From positions 1,088,303 to 1,152,302 of the forward strand of contig JAOZID010000010.1 in assembly GCA_026014465.1 (NCBI GenBank): DNA of 64,000 nt, given 5' to 3'. Of the stretch, positions 16,307 through 24,659 are shown in pieces (position 1 is the first letter of the stretch; every line of letters begins with the position of its first letter). This DNA is from Candidatus Bathyarchaeota archaeon (lineage in GTDB: Archaea; Thermoproteota; Bathyarchaeia; Bathyarchaeales; Bathycorpusculaceae). Under the pieces are notes generated by a model. It was not told where the DNA came from and did no database searches. It saw only the letters and a list, made by a program, of their open reading frames with translations. Made by a program: the position numbers and the translations under genes.

Positions 16307-17005
16307 TTATATGCCAAACAGTAGCAACGCGAGCACCATAAGGTTCATGGATGCGTGTGCGGTTGCGGCGGTGGTGTAGTTCCATCGGTGATAAATGTAG
16401 CCCAAGGCAAATCCGCCTACAAAAGAGGCTATGATGTATACGAATTCAGGGTCGAAGTGGAAGAGCCCAAATACCAAGGCGGAAACTATGGCGGCGGGCA
16501 GAAAAGAGAATCTTCGGGTGAGAGCGTTTTGTAGAAAGCCGCGGAAGGCGAATTCTTCGCAGATACCTGCTAGAGCAAGTGAGGTAGCGACTAGTATTAG
16601 TCCGAGAGGGGTTTGGCTTGTGTTTATGAGGAGGGTGTTGGATTCTTCGACGGCTTGGCTTACACCAAAGATAGAGGTAAGCAGTGAGGATACGGCAACG
16701 TTTAGGAGAATTAGAGCTGCGCCAGCGGAGATGCCTATTGCGATTGATTTTGGGTTGAAGCTTATTTTTATGTAGTTTTTGATGTTGATGCGTTTGAAGA
16801 GCAGGTAGCTTAAGGGCACAAGAAGAATGACCAGCTCGCCTAGAACCAAGGTGGGTTCAGTTCCCAAGGTTAACAAGAAAGCGCCGCCTAAGAAGACAAA
16901 CAAGAAAAACGTGGTTAGGATAACTAAGCCTGCTTCAAAAACGGGAACAACATGGGACTGGTCTGCCAAGAGGATTCCTCTACAAAGTTGCTTGTGCACG
17001 CGCAC
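16307..17005 (-). CDS. CPBP-family intramembrane glutamic protease
   Basis: 232 residues, about seven hydrophobic segments. Carries the family motifs EEFAFRGFLQ (EExxxR, catalytic Glu) and FGLFHFD (FxxxH), followed by FALGYIYHRWN. These proteins cleave within membranes, as in CAAX prenyl processing or bacteriocin self-immunity; the substrate here is unknown. Start is uncertain: GTG 17005 or another GTG two codons later. Confidence 0.87.
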   Translation of the reverse strand: MRVHKQLCRGILLADQSHVVPVFEAGLVILTTFFLFVFLGGAFLLTLGTEPTLVLGELVILLVPLSYLLFKRINIKNYIKISFNPKSIAIGISAGAALILLNVAVSSLLTSIFGVSQAVEESNTLLINTSQTPLGLILVATSLALAGICEEFAFRGFLQNALTRRFSFLPAAIVSALVFGLFHFDPEFVYIIASFVGGFALGYIYHRWNYTTAATAHASMNLMVLALLLFGI

Positions 17006-17123
17006 TAAAAGGTTTTGTTACAACCATCTATAAAGGATTTGATTTGGGTTTGGCGTAGTTGTCGGATTCTGCTGAAAAGGTAAAGCTTAAGAAGTTAACT
17101 CGGGTTAGTTGTGGTAAATTACT

Positions 17124-17954
17124 TTGGGGTCAACTAAACTGAGCAGCAAAGTTTGTGTTATTGGTCTTGGGCAAGTTGGTTTTCCAGTTGCAGATTACGC
17201 GTACAAGAAGGGACTGGAAGTCTGCGGGTACGACATCAACCCCGCCACGGCAGAAAAAGCAATGCAGACAGGAGGCTTCAAAGCCACCACCCAATGGGAA
17301 ACCATACCCCCCGCGGATGTCTACATAGTCTGCGTAACCACCAGCCAAACCGATCAGGGACCAGACCTCACACCCGTTTTTGAAGTCTGCAAAAAAATAG
17401 CCCAAAAAGCCCCATCAAACGCTTTGATATCCATAGAAAGCACCATAATCCCAGGCACATCCAAAAAAATCTACGAAACCATCCTGCAAAAACGCGTCGG
17501 GCTTGTCCATGCACCGCACAGGTACTGGGCAGACCAAGCAGACAAATACGGCGTAAACCAGCTTCGAGTCATAGGCGCCGTCAACACGCAAAGCCTGCAA
17601 ACGGGATTAAAATTCTACCAAGACACACTGGGCATACCCATGCACACCTGCAACACCGCAGAAGTCGCTGAAATGTGCAAAATCACCGAAAACTCCCACC
17701 GTTACCTGCAAATCGCGTTCGCCGAAGACCTAAAGATGCTTTGCAGCCAAATTGGCATGAGCTTTGAAGAACTCCGAGCTGCCTGTAACACCAAATGGAA
17801 CGTAGACATACCAGAAGCTCGAGACGGCATAGGCAGACACTGCCTCCCAAAAGACATCAAATATGTAACCTCCCTAGCCCCAAGCACCATGCTACAAAGC
17901 GCCATGCAAGTAGACAAACAATACCGCGAATGGCTAATCAAAAACCAACAATAG
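17124..17954 (+). CDS. Nucleotide-sugar dehydrogenase, short form lacking the C-terminal domain
   Basis: 276 residues from TTG 17124. Rossmann start VCVIGLGQVGFPVADYA, the IESTIIPGTSKKI segment, LVHAPHRYW, and the central helix domain with ENSHRYLQIAFAEDL. The catalytic Cys is present in GIGRHCLPKDIKY. The protein then ends within ~35 residues, so the ~150-residue UDP-binding third domain of UDP-glucose/ManNAc dehydrogenases is missing. The nucleotide part of the substrate would have to be bound differently or by a partner. Followed by the opposite-strand HAD/ATP-grasp pair. Confidence 0.82.
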   Translation: MGSTKLSSKVCVIGLGQVGFPVADYAYKKGLEVCGYDINPATAEKAMQTGGFKATTQWETIPPADVYIVCVTTSQTDQGPDLTPVFEVCKKIAQKAPSNALISIESTIIPGTSKKIYETILQKRVGLVHAPHRYWADQADKYGVNQLRVIGAVNTQSLQTGLKFYQDTLGIPMHTCNTAEVAEMCKITENSHRYLQIAFAEDLKMLCSQIGMSFEELRAACNTKWNVDIPEARDGIGRHCLPKDIKYVTSLAPSTMLQSAMQVDKQYREWLIKNQQ

Positions 17955-17986
17955 CGCGGCTTTTGCTTTCTGTTCTTTGGGTTATT

Positions 17987-18478
17987 TTATGTTATGCGTA
18001 TGAATTGGCAGTTGAGGGTTTGGGCGGCTTTTTGGTCGCTATCTGAGTTGCCTATGAATAGGATGTTTTTGAGGGGGTGGTTGAGTTGTTTGGCGGCGGT
18101 TTGGAGTTGTTCTTGGCGGTTTAACGAGTCCTCACGGGTCAGCACCACATCGAAAGGCAGGTTCAGTTCTTGGATTAGCGGCGCGGCGAGTGCTTTACCC
18201 TGCAAAGTAACAAGGGCTTTAGGCTTGTTTACGTGCTTCTGATAAAGCGTCATGCCCTGTGGTTTGGGGGTGATTGCGTTTTTGGCGGCGTCTTCTGCTT
18301 TGTCCCAAGCAGCAAAAACTTTAGCTTTTAGCTCTGGGGGTAGTTGTGGGATTTTCTGGGTTAACGGGCAAACATCGGCGGTTCCAAGTATCTGCCTAAA
18401 CTCGGCGTACATAGAAGGGTAGTCTATAGGTATGTCGACCAAGGTGCCGTCTAAATCAAAAATAACCGCAGCTATCAC
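17987..18478 (-). CDS. HAD-superfamily phosphatase
   Basis: 163 residues. HAD motif I at the very start (VIFDLDGTLVD), motif II in KALVTLQGK (Thr), motif III Lys region and motif IV NILFIGNSDSDQKAA. A small cap of helices lies between motifs I and II. Phosphoglycolate-phosphatase-like; substrate unknown. Its ATG overlaps the ATP-grasp stop (ATGA), so the two are translated together and probably act on the same compound. Confidence 0.86.
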   Translation of the reverse strand: MIAAVIFDLDGTLVDIPIDYPSMYAEFRQILGTADVCPLTQKIPQLPPELKAKVFAAWDKAEDAAKNAITPKPQGMTLYQKHVNKPKALVTLQGKALAAPLIQELNLPFDVVLTREDSLNRQEQLQTAAKQLNHPLKNILFIGNSDSDQKAAQTLNCQFIRIT

Positions 18479-19563
18479 TGATACATAGCTCCCAAAACCT
18501 TGCCGTCACGAACCAAGCGTGCAGGAGCATCCATATGCCTAATCCAGTACACGTCTTTGGGCAACACGTCATATTTTGGCATGTCAGGAATGGTTTCTTT
18601 GAAGGCGAGGCGTATGTAGAGGTAGGGGATGTTGGCGCAGTAGTCGTTGCGGATTTTTTTGCTGGCAAAGGAGAAGAAGAAGCTGGTGGTGAACATTCTG
18701 CCAGGGTTGATTTCGGTAACGCATGCGACACCGTTTTGGTTTTCTTTTAAATCCACGCTTGCGATGCCGCTAAAGTTAGGGTCAATTGCCAAAACCGCTT
18801 CCGTGCCAGTTTTGTTTATGTTTTCGTCGTGTACGGTGCGCTGAATGGCGGGGGTTCCTGTGACCGCGGAGGGCGCGAGGTACGCGTAGATGTATTCGAG
18901 GCGTTCGCGAGCCATCGAAGTTATCAATTCGCCGTTTTTCCAGATGCTGTGAAAGGCGATGTTTCGTCCAGGCAGGTGCTCTTGAGCCATGAACTCCCAG
19001 TCTACGCCTCGGCTTCGCCAGTACTTTATCCACGCAAGGGCGGTTTGGGGGTTGTCTGCGGGGGTGCTGCCTCGTCCGCCTGCTCCGTGGGTTGCCCGTA
19101 TCCAGAGGGGGCTTCCAAACTCGGCGAAGGCTTTGTCGATGTCGGCGTCACTTTGAATTTTGAGGGTTTTGGCGACAGGAACCAATTTTTGCTGCCATAT
19201 ACTGGCGGATTCAAGCTTATCCTGAGTGGCTTGCACGGCACGTTTTGACGGCAAAAACACGGGCGCATCAAGCTTATCACGACACTCCGACACAACCTCC
19301 ACCTCCACGTCGGGTTGCGCATGCAAAAACTCCACCTTCTCCTTGCGAATGACCACGTTTAACGCGTCAATGTACCCTGCCTCTTTTGCCAGCGGCACCA
19401 AATACTTCTTGTCAGTAGACGCCAAATGCAAATAATCCACGTTCGCTTCTGTGCCTACCAAAAACAACGTTTCAGGCGCAACACGCAACGAACTAACAAA
19501 ATTAATACCCGCTGGACCCCCAGCACCCGTACACAAGATTCTCTTCAAATTCTTCACACTCAT
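18475..19563 (-). CDS. ATP-grasp carboxylate-amine ligase
   Basis: 362 residues. N-terminal pre-ATP-grasp Rossmann domain (ILCTGAGGPAGINFVSSLR), then the ATP-grasp fold with RATHGAGGRGST as the glycine-rich loop, the EFMAQEHLPGRN strand and the metal site VTEINPGRMFTTSFF. Similar in outline to CarB-like single-unit ligases that join a carboxylate and an amine. The product is unknown. Operonic with the HAD phosphatase through a 4-nt overlap. Confidence 0.85.
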   Translation of the reverse strand: MSVKNLKRILCTGAGGPAGINFVSSLRVAPETLFLVGTEANVDYLHLASTDKKYLVPLAKEAGYIDALNVVIRKEKVEFLHAQPDVEVEVVSECRDKLDAPVFLPSKRAVQATQDKLESASIWQQKLVPVAKTLKIQSDADIDKAFAEFGSPLWIRATHGAGGRGSTPADNPQTALAWIKYWRSRGVDWEFMAQEHLPGRNIAFHSIWKNGELITSMARERLEYIYAYLAPSAVTGTPAIQRTVHDENINKTGTEAVLAIDPNFSGIASVDLKENQNGVACVTEINPGRMFTTSFFFSFASKKIRNDYCANIPYLYIRLAFKETIPDMPKYDVLPKDVYWIRHMDAPARLVRDGKVLGAMYQ

Positions 19564-19684
19564 AACCTTTAGTTCTTAGGCATAACTGCGAGTTTGGTTC
19601 AATATTACAGTCGCCAGTTTATATTTATTCGCAGTGAAGAGAGGGTTTGTGAGATAACGTAGGGATACAAGTTGGTACAGAATG

Positions 19685-19692
19685 TTTATATC
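19685..19692 (+). promoter_or_regulatory. TATA box for the broken coiled-coil gene
   Basis: TTTATATC sits about 37 nt before the ATG at 19726, predicting a start of transcription near 19715. The promoter looks intact even though the gene downstream is frameshifted. Confidence 0.45.
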
Positions 19693-19725
19693 AAGGCACA
19701 TTAAAAATGCAACTTGTGATTTAAT

Positions 19726-20439
19726 ATGGGCGAGAAAGAAGTGGTTAGCAAGAAAACCTCCAAAGTTGTTGCTGTGGTTTGTTTTGCGTTGGTGGTTGCG
19801 TTGGCTGGGGTTTGTGTTTATGAGATGCAATTAGCAGGGCAGTTGTCAGACCAAGTCAGCAATCAAGAGGACATCATTGCAGGTTTACAGTCAACAGTAA
19901 CGCAGAAGAATTCTGAAATAGCAGCCAAGAACCAGCAAGTCGAAGCTTAACAGAACAGGTCTCAAACCTGCAACATGAAATTGAGGTTAAAATAGAAACA
20001 AAACCAAAACTACCAGACCCAAATAGCCCAGCTCAACAGCCAAGTAGATAGCTTAGAAGCCCAAGTATCAGCAAAAGATGCAGAACTAGAAAGCAGCAAC
20101 CATCAAATTGCCGTGTTAAACACTCAATTAAATGAGCTCAAAGTAGCCAAACTTGTTAACGTGGGCATAGGAGGATACGACAACAGGGCAAACCCTGATA
20201 ACCCATTCATGATAATCGAGGGGTCAGTTTGCAATGTCGGAAGAGAAACCGCATACAACTGTGAACTAAAAATCATCGCAAACCAAGGAGAAAACCAAAG
20301 CATATTCTTCCTTACCCTAGGCACAGGAACAATACACGGACTAGGCACAGAAACATTTAGCACAAACATCTACTACACAGGCAATCCCATAGAAATGCAA
20401 AACCTAATCATAACCCCCCAATGGACAACCACACCCTAA
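19726..20439 (+). pseudogene. Frameshifted membrane-anchored coiled-coil protein with FxLYD-like domain
   Basis: The first frame runs from ATG 19726 (TM segment VVAVVCFALVVALAGVCVYEM, then a coiled coil ending NQQVEA) to TAA at 19948. Coiled-coil sequence continues in the -1 frame (SLTEQVSNLQHEIE from 19944), and near 20000 returns to the first frame (NQNYQTQIAQLNSQVDSLE...), which stays open to 20439 and ends in a beta domain (VEGSVCNVGRE-like, FxLYD type). Two compensating single-base shifts thus interrupt a ~238-residue protein. Either a decayed gene or sequencing error; the intact parts are clearly one protein. Confidence 0.7.
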
Positions 20440-20628
20440 CCCCCAAACGCCGCACCCCCTTCCGTTAAACATACCACACCACTACAAATCAACAAAACGT
20501 ATCAGATAACAACTACTCAACTGAGTAAAACAGCGCAAAACATCAAACCCATAAACAAACAAACCAAACCCAAACCACAACATATAAACCCACAAAAACC
20601 CACAAAAAGTAAGCACCAACAAACGCGG

Positions 20629-20706
20629 GGGCTGGTCGTCTAGCCTGGTTAGGACGTTGGCTTTACACGCCAAAGGTCGCCGGTTCAACTCCGGTCCAGC
20701 CCACCA
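20629..20706 (+). tRNA. tRNA-Val (UAC)
   Basis: Acceptor GGGCUGG pairs with CCAGCCC, anticodon stem UUGGC/GCCAA encloses loop UUUACAC (anticodon UAC), T arm CCGG-UUCAACU-CCGG is normal, discriminator A73, and CCA is encoded. No intron. A TATA-like ATATAAA lies about 45 nt upstream (20582-20588). Confidence 0.96.
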
Positions 20707-20790
20707 CAAAATTTCTGGAACCGTTTTTCTGTTTTCGTTTAGGCTACATTGTTTAAAAAAGAGTTGAGTAAGCGACAACCTGTACAGGAA

Positions 20791-20892
20791 CTATTTTTTG
20801 TTGGCTTTTTTGGCGCAGGCGTCGCTACAGTATTTTTTCTTCTTATCAAAGGTCATGAAAACTTTCCCGCATACAGAGCATTTCTTTTCCAT
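20791..20892 (-). CDS. 33-residue zinc-ribbon protein
   Basis: ATG 20892 with GAGG nine nt upstream opens a 33-codon frame: MEKKCSVCGKVFMTF, a KKKK stretch, then YCSDACAKKANKK. The C-x2-C and C-x3-C pairs fit one treble-clef or FCS-like zinc site. It follows the DUF2110 gene at the end of the TFE cluster, 54 nt apart on the same strand. The strong SD, cysteine spacing and basic tail make it a likely real gene in spite of its size; role unknown, perhaps nucleic-acid binding. Confidence 0.7.
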   Translation of the reverse strand: MEKKCSVCGKVFMTFDKKKKYCSDACAKKANKK

Positions 20893-20946
20893 TTTTAGTT
20901 CCTCGTTAAGGCGTATATGTTGTGGATGGTCTAAATCTCTTTTGTG

Positions 20947-21705
20947 TTATTGTGGGGTTAGCTGGAGTTTTTTGGGGTTATAGACGGCGAATTTGGCTTT
21001 TCGTAGGCGTTTGCCGATTCTGCCAATTATGCCTGCGGCGTCGGTTCCTAGTTTGCAGACTAAGGCGTGTTCGAAGAGCCCTAAAGATTCTGTGTTGATG
21101 ATGTCGCGGTTTAGGTATTCTTGCTCTACGGCAATGTCTATTTGGGTTTTGGAAGCGCCCAAAATGATTAGGCGGTCAAGCAGAGAGTCACGCCAGTTGT
21201 GGTATTGGATGATTTGTTTGGGGGCGAGTTCGGCTTCTACTGTGTTTTCTTGGGGGTCTGCGTTGAGGATTTTGAGTTGCAGGGGGAGGTTTTCGGTTAT
21301 GCCCCATTGTGCAGCGATTTTTTGCAGGGGCAATTCTTCGCCGTTTGTGAGGTGTTTTTGCAGGTGCTTTAGGCTGATTTTGGCGAGAACTGTTTTGGGT
21401 TCGAAAACTCCGATGTCCACAAAGAGGTCGGCTTTGTCTTTTATTGGGGTGACGTAGCCTTTTTGGATGGAGAATTTCTTGAGGTTTTCTACTTTGCCGG
21501 GGCAGGTTCCTGCTTCGCGGTCAAGCAGGTTTTGGGCGATTTGTTCATCTTCGCCTTCAAGCGAGAGCAGGACCCATTTGCTATTTACGGTGCCCTTTAT
21601 GGTTACTGTTACGTCTAGTTCGTCAAACATGCCAGAGAAGACTTGGCTGAGTTGTTTGAGTTGGTGAGTGTTGTAAATTCTTGTTAGAAGCGCTATGTCG
21701 GTCAT
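20947..21705 (-). CDS. DUF2110 family protein
   Basis: 252 residues. Opens with ALLTRIYNTHQLKQLSQVF and contains GYVTPIKDKADLFVDIGVFEP, a small OB-like strand set, and at the end LVCKLGTDAAGIIGRIGKRL, which resembles a KH/NusA-type nucleic-acid contact. I recognise it as the archaeal DUF2110 family, often beside TFE. Overlaps the HD-domain gene upstream by 4 nt. Probably binds RNA or DNA, but no activity is known. Confidence 0.75.
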   Translation of the reverse strand: MTDIALLTRIYNTHQLKQLSQVFSGMFDELDVTVTIKGTVNSKWVLLSLEGEDEQIAQNLLDREAGTCPGKVENLKKFSIQKGYVTPIKDKADLFVDIGVFEPKTVLAKISLKHLQKHLTNGEELPLQKIAAQWGITENLPLQLKILNADPQENTVEAELAPKQIIQYHNWRDSLLDRLIILGASKTQIDIAVEQEYLNRDIINTESLGLFEHALVCKLGTDAAGIIGRIGKRLRKAKFAVYNPKKLQLTPQ

Positions 21706-22232
21706 GAGTTTTCCTCGAGGAGATGGGTTATTTCGTCGTGTACTTTTTTGACACGGTCAGCGGCGGCGTTTAGGTTTTCTTTTCTAAGCCGCTCAAGCGT
21801 TAACTCTACGGATACGCGCCCATAAGGTTCTACAAGTTTGTCGGCGTAAGAAACAATTTTCTCCTCCAAAGACAAAGGCACATACCCGTCTCGGGGCCAA
21901 CCCAGCTTGCTTGCTTCCACCGCAGTTATTCCCCCGCCCACATGCCGCTTAATTATATCAATTACGCATTCAGGCAAGTTCTGTGCCATGGCGATTTCGG
22001 CTCCGACTATAGCGTGGTTTACCGTATGGGTTTTGGCTCTGCCAAGGTCATGGAGCAAAGCGCCGATTTCGACTACGTCAACGTTTACGGTGTAGCCTTT
22101 TTGTTGGAGGGTTTGGGCGGTTTCTTTAGCAAGGTCAGCTACTGCTATGCAGTGCTCGATAACTTCGTTTGGGCAGTTGTTGCTGCGAAGAAGCGCTATT
22201 GCTTGCTCCCTACTAGGAAGCTTGTCACTCAC
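21702..22232 (-). CDS. HDIG-domain phosphohydrolase
   Basis: 176 residues. Metal motif GALLHDLGRAKTH (HD), with the first His in EHCIAVADLA, a third in NHAIVGAEIA and the fourth in IIKRHVGGG: complete HDIG set. Family members hydrolyse phosphoesters or 2',3'-cyclic nucleotides in RNA metabolism. Overlaps tfe by 8 nt at its start and DUF2110 by 4 nt at its end, so all three are co-translated. Substrate unknown. Confidence 0.86.
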   Translation of the reverse strand: MSDKLPSREQAIALLRSNNCPNEVIEHCIAVADLAKETAQTLQQKGYTVNVDVVEIGALLHDLGRAKTHTVNHAIVGAEIAMAQNLPECVIDIIKRHVGGGITAVEASKLGWPRDGYVPLSLEEKIVSYADKLVEPYGRVSVELTLERLRKENLNAAADRVKKVHDEITHLLEENS

Positions 22233-22737
22233 CTAACTCCTTCCTTAACTGCTCAACTTTTGCGCCTAACGACTCAACCATTTGTTGGTTTTCAAAATGA
22301 GACAAGGGTTTGCCGCAGACGTTACAGTGGAAAACTAGCTCCACAGCGTCCTCGAAGGGAACGCGTTTGCATTCGGGAGTGTCGCAGTAGTAAAAATCGT
22401 GAGTGGACTCGTATTCTAAGCGCACAGTGAGTTTTTCAAGGACACGGCGTTTTTGGCTTAAAATGAAGCCTTCAAGCTGGTCGGGTTGGAGTTTCCAGTG
22501 AAAAATGAACCAGCCTGTTTTGGGGTCGCGGGTGCGCCGTAAACTGACAAGGGAGTGGTCGTAGAGTTTGTAGAGAATTTTACGCACAGAATTTAACCGA
22601 ATTCCAGTGCTGTTTGCTATCTCATCATCGGTAATCTCATCCTTGGCTTTAAGGTACTCAATTAACTGCACAGCCTCCTCCTCACCCAAAGAAGCCGCCA
22701 CCTTCATCAAAGTCGCATCGTCAATAGTCGATAACAT
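22225..22737 (-). CDS. tfe: Transcription initiation factor E alpha subunit
   Basis: 170 residues. Winged helix in the first ~90 (DEITDDEIANSTGIRLNSVRKILYKLYDHSLV), then a zinc ribbon with two cysteine pairs: YYCDTPECKRV and VFHCNVCGKPL. Ends in a helical linker VESLGAKVEQLRKEL. Acts with TBP and TFB to stabilise the open complex, together with TFE-beta (9607-9984). ATG start; head of the tfe-HD-DUF2110 run. Confidence 0.95.
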   Translation of the reverse strand: MLSTIDDATLMKVAASLGEEEAVQLIEYLKAKDEITDDEIANSTGIRLNSVRKILYKLYDHSLVSLRRTRDPKTGWFIFHWKLQPDQLEGFILSQKRRVLEKLTVRLEYESTHDFYYCDTPECKRVPFEDAVELVFHCNVCGKPLSHFENQQMVESLGAKVEQLRKELGE

Positions 22738-22822
22738 GGCACAATTCCTTTGTAAACGCGCTATATAATAAGGCAGGCTCTTCCATAAAACTCTTCTTCA
22801 CTAAACCGCCAAAACCGTCAAT

Positions 22823-23365
22823 TCAAAGTAGCTTCTTGCCTCTTTGCTGAGGAACAATCTTGAGCTTGGCGTCCTCAAAAGTCCGCCCCAACGCCGCGCC
22901 CTCAAAGAAACGGTCCAAAAAAATGGCAAGAGCCGCACATTCTGAATGAGGCTGATTCCCAACCGCCACGTTAAAATCCGAAACTTCATCATAGTAAAAC
23001 TCGCCAGGAACCTTCTGGCTGCCAACTAAAACCAAAACGTCTTTTCCCAAATCACGTATGCGCTGCAGAACGTTGCTGGTTTGGATGTTTTCGCCATACG
23101 CGGTTAAGTGAACAACCACGCCGCCGCTTGTTTTCCAGTTGCTGACTGCTTTTTTCCATGGCGTTTTCATTTCAAAAAAGAAGTCGCCGCCCCAACTCTG
23201 AGTCACTTTGTCAAGGGTCTGCTTGATTTTTTCGTCAGCAACATCACACAAAATGAAACCTGAAGCACCCAACGCACGCGAAGTCAATGCGACATGCGTG
23301 GTAAGGCGCACATCACGCTGTGGACGATGCCCCCAACGCAAAACAACAACACGACCCGCCGCCAC
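22823..23365 (-). CDS. trm56: tRNA (cytidine-2'-O-)-methyltransferase Trm56
   Basis: 180 residues, SPOUT fold. Family start VVVLRWGHRPQRDVRLTTHVALTSRALGA, the knot region VLVLVGSQKVPGEFY and DFNVAVGNQPHSECAALAIFLDR. Methylates the ribose of C56 in the T loop of archaeal tRNAs. GTG start two nt after the hflX stop, whose last codons supply a GGAG. The tRNA-Asp in this window still has C56, so it remains a possible substrate. Confidence 0.95.
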   Translation of the reverse strand: MAAGRVVVLRWGHRPQRDVRLTTHVALTSRALGASGFILCDVADEKIKQTLDKVTQSWGGDFFFEMKTPWKKAVSNWKTSGGVVVHLTAYGENIQTSNVLQRIRDLGKDVLVLVGSQKVPGEFYYDEVSDFNVAVGNQPHSECAALAIFLDRFFEGAALGRTFEDAKLKIVPQQRGKKLL

Positions 23366-23367
23366 AG

Positions 23368-24636
23368 TTATTGCTCCTTTTGGTTTGGGGTGGTGTGGAT
23401 TTGGAATTTGCCATTTAGGTCTTTGATGCGGCTTTTGATTTTTTCCACAAATTCAGGTTCAGCTTCAAAAGTTACTTCCACAGAGTCGTTGCTGTAGTTG
23501 ATGCTTTTAACTTCTGCTTGTTTGTGCACACGCGAAACCAAAGACATAACTTCACTATTTACAGGCACACAAAACGATGCGGCGACGTAACCTTCCAGCT
23601 TGCGCAAAACCACTTTTCGCAGCAAATCCAAGTTGGTCTGGTTTTTTGCGGAAATCAAAAGATGGTTTATAGTGTCCCCTTGGAGTTGCGTAACTTTTTG
23701 GGTGACTTCTTCGGGGCTAAGGCAGTCGATTTTGTTGAAGACAGTTATTATGGGGACTTGGGAGGCGCCGATGCGGTCAATGGTTTGCAGGCAGACGCGG
23801 CGTTTGTTTTCAATCTTCTCTAAGGGCTCGTTTAAGTCCAAAACGAGCAGGATAAGGTCGGAGTATATGGTTTCTTCCAAGGTGGAGTTGAACGCTTCGA
23901 TGAGCGAGAGTGGGAGGCGGTCGATGAAGCCGACAGTGTCGGTTAGCAGGATTTTGCGTTTGGAAACTTCGATAAGGCGGGTAGTGGTGGAGAGCGTGGT
24001 GAAGAGTGCGTTGTCTACTTTCGTGTCCTCTTGCACAATGGCGTTAAACAGGCTGCTTTTGCCCGCGTTAGTATAGCCTGCTAGGGAGATGCTGTAAAAA
24101 CCCAGTTCTGTTCGCCGTTCACGATGCAACACGCGTTTTTCCCGCACCGCGCGCAGTTTTTTTCGTATGGTGTAGATTTGGCGTTTGATGGCTTCTTGGT
24201 AGATGTCGGCTTCGTAGACGCCTATGCCCATGAAGCCTGGTTGTTCGCCTGCTTTGAAGAGGTTGACTTTTTCTTTGGCGTGTTTGAGTTCGTGTTTGAG
24301 GGTGGCAAGCTGTATTTGGAGTTTGGCTTCGGTGGTGGTTGCGCGGTTGTTGAAGATTTCGAGGATGAGTTGGAAGCGGTCGATGATTTCGACTTTGGTT
24401 GCTTTTGCTAGGTTGTAGGCTTGGATGGGACGCAGGGAGTTGTCAAAGATTACTTTTTCGGCTTTGGCTTCTTTAACTAAGGCGGCGAGTTCTTCGACTT
24501 TGCCTTTGCCGATTTGGTAGCGTGGGTCGGCGCGGCGTAGCTGCTCCATTTGGGCGGTTACGGTGTAGCCTGCGGATACGGCTAAGCCTTTTAACTCGTC
24601 AAGGCTTGAGCTTTCGCGGTTTAAACGGCGCTGCAC
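23368..24636 (-). CDS. hflX: Ribosome-associated GTPase HflX
   Basis: 422 residues. N-terminal HflX domain (DPRYQIGKGKVEELAALV), coiled-coil linker, then the G domain: G1 GYTNAGKSSLFNAI, G3 TDTVGFIDRLP, G4 FNKID. Splits stalled ribosomes or acts as an ATP/GTPase on the large subunit. The annotated GTG has no SD in range; the frame is open upstream and encodes NVII, the first strand expected for HflX, so the true start may be a non-standard codon 4-8 residues earlier. Confidence 0.92.
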   Translation of the reverse strand: MQRRLNRESSSLDELKGLAVSAGYTVTAQMEQLRRADPRYQIGKGKVEELAALVKEAKAEKVIFDNSLRPIQAYNLAKATKVEIIDRFQLILEIFNNRATTTEAKLQIQLATLKHELKHAKEKVNLFKAGEQPGFMGIGVYEADIYQEAIKRQIYTIRKKLRAVREKRVLHRERRTELGFYSISLAGYTNAGKSSLFNAIVQEDTKVDNALFTTLSTTTRLIEVSKRKILLTDTVGFIDRLPLSLIEAFNSTLEETIYSDLILLVLDLNEPLEKIENKRRVCLQTIDRIGASQVPIITVFNKIDCLSPEEVTQKVTQLQGDTINHLLISAKNQTNLDLLRKVVLRKLEGYVAASFCVPVNSEVMSLVSRVHKQAEVKSINYSNDSVEVTFEAEPEFVEKIKSRIKDLNGKFQIHTTPNQKEQ

Positions 24637-24659
24637 TATGATAACGTTCGTTCTAAGGT

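Noticed and set aside
24124-24411. Plus-strand 95-codon frame inside hflX
   Set aside because: Antisense mirror of the HflX coiled coil; Phe/Glu-rich composition follows from the complementary codons.
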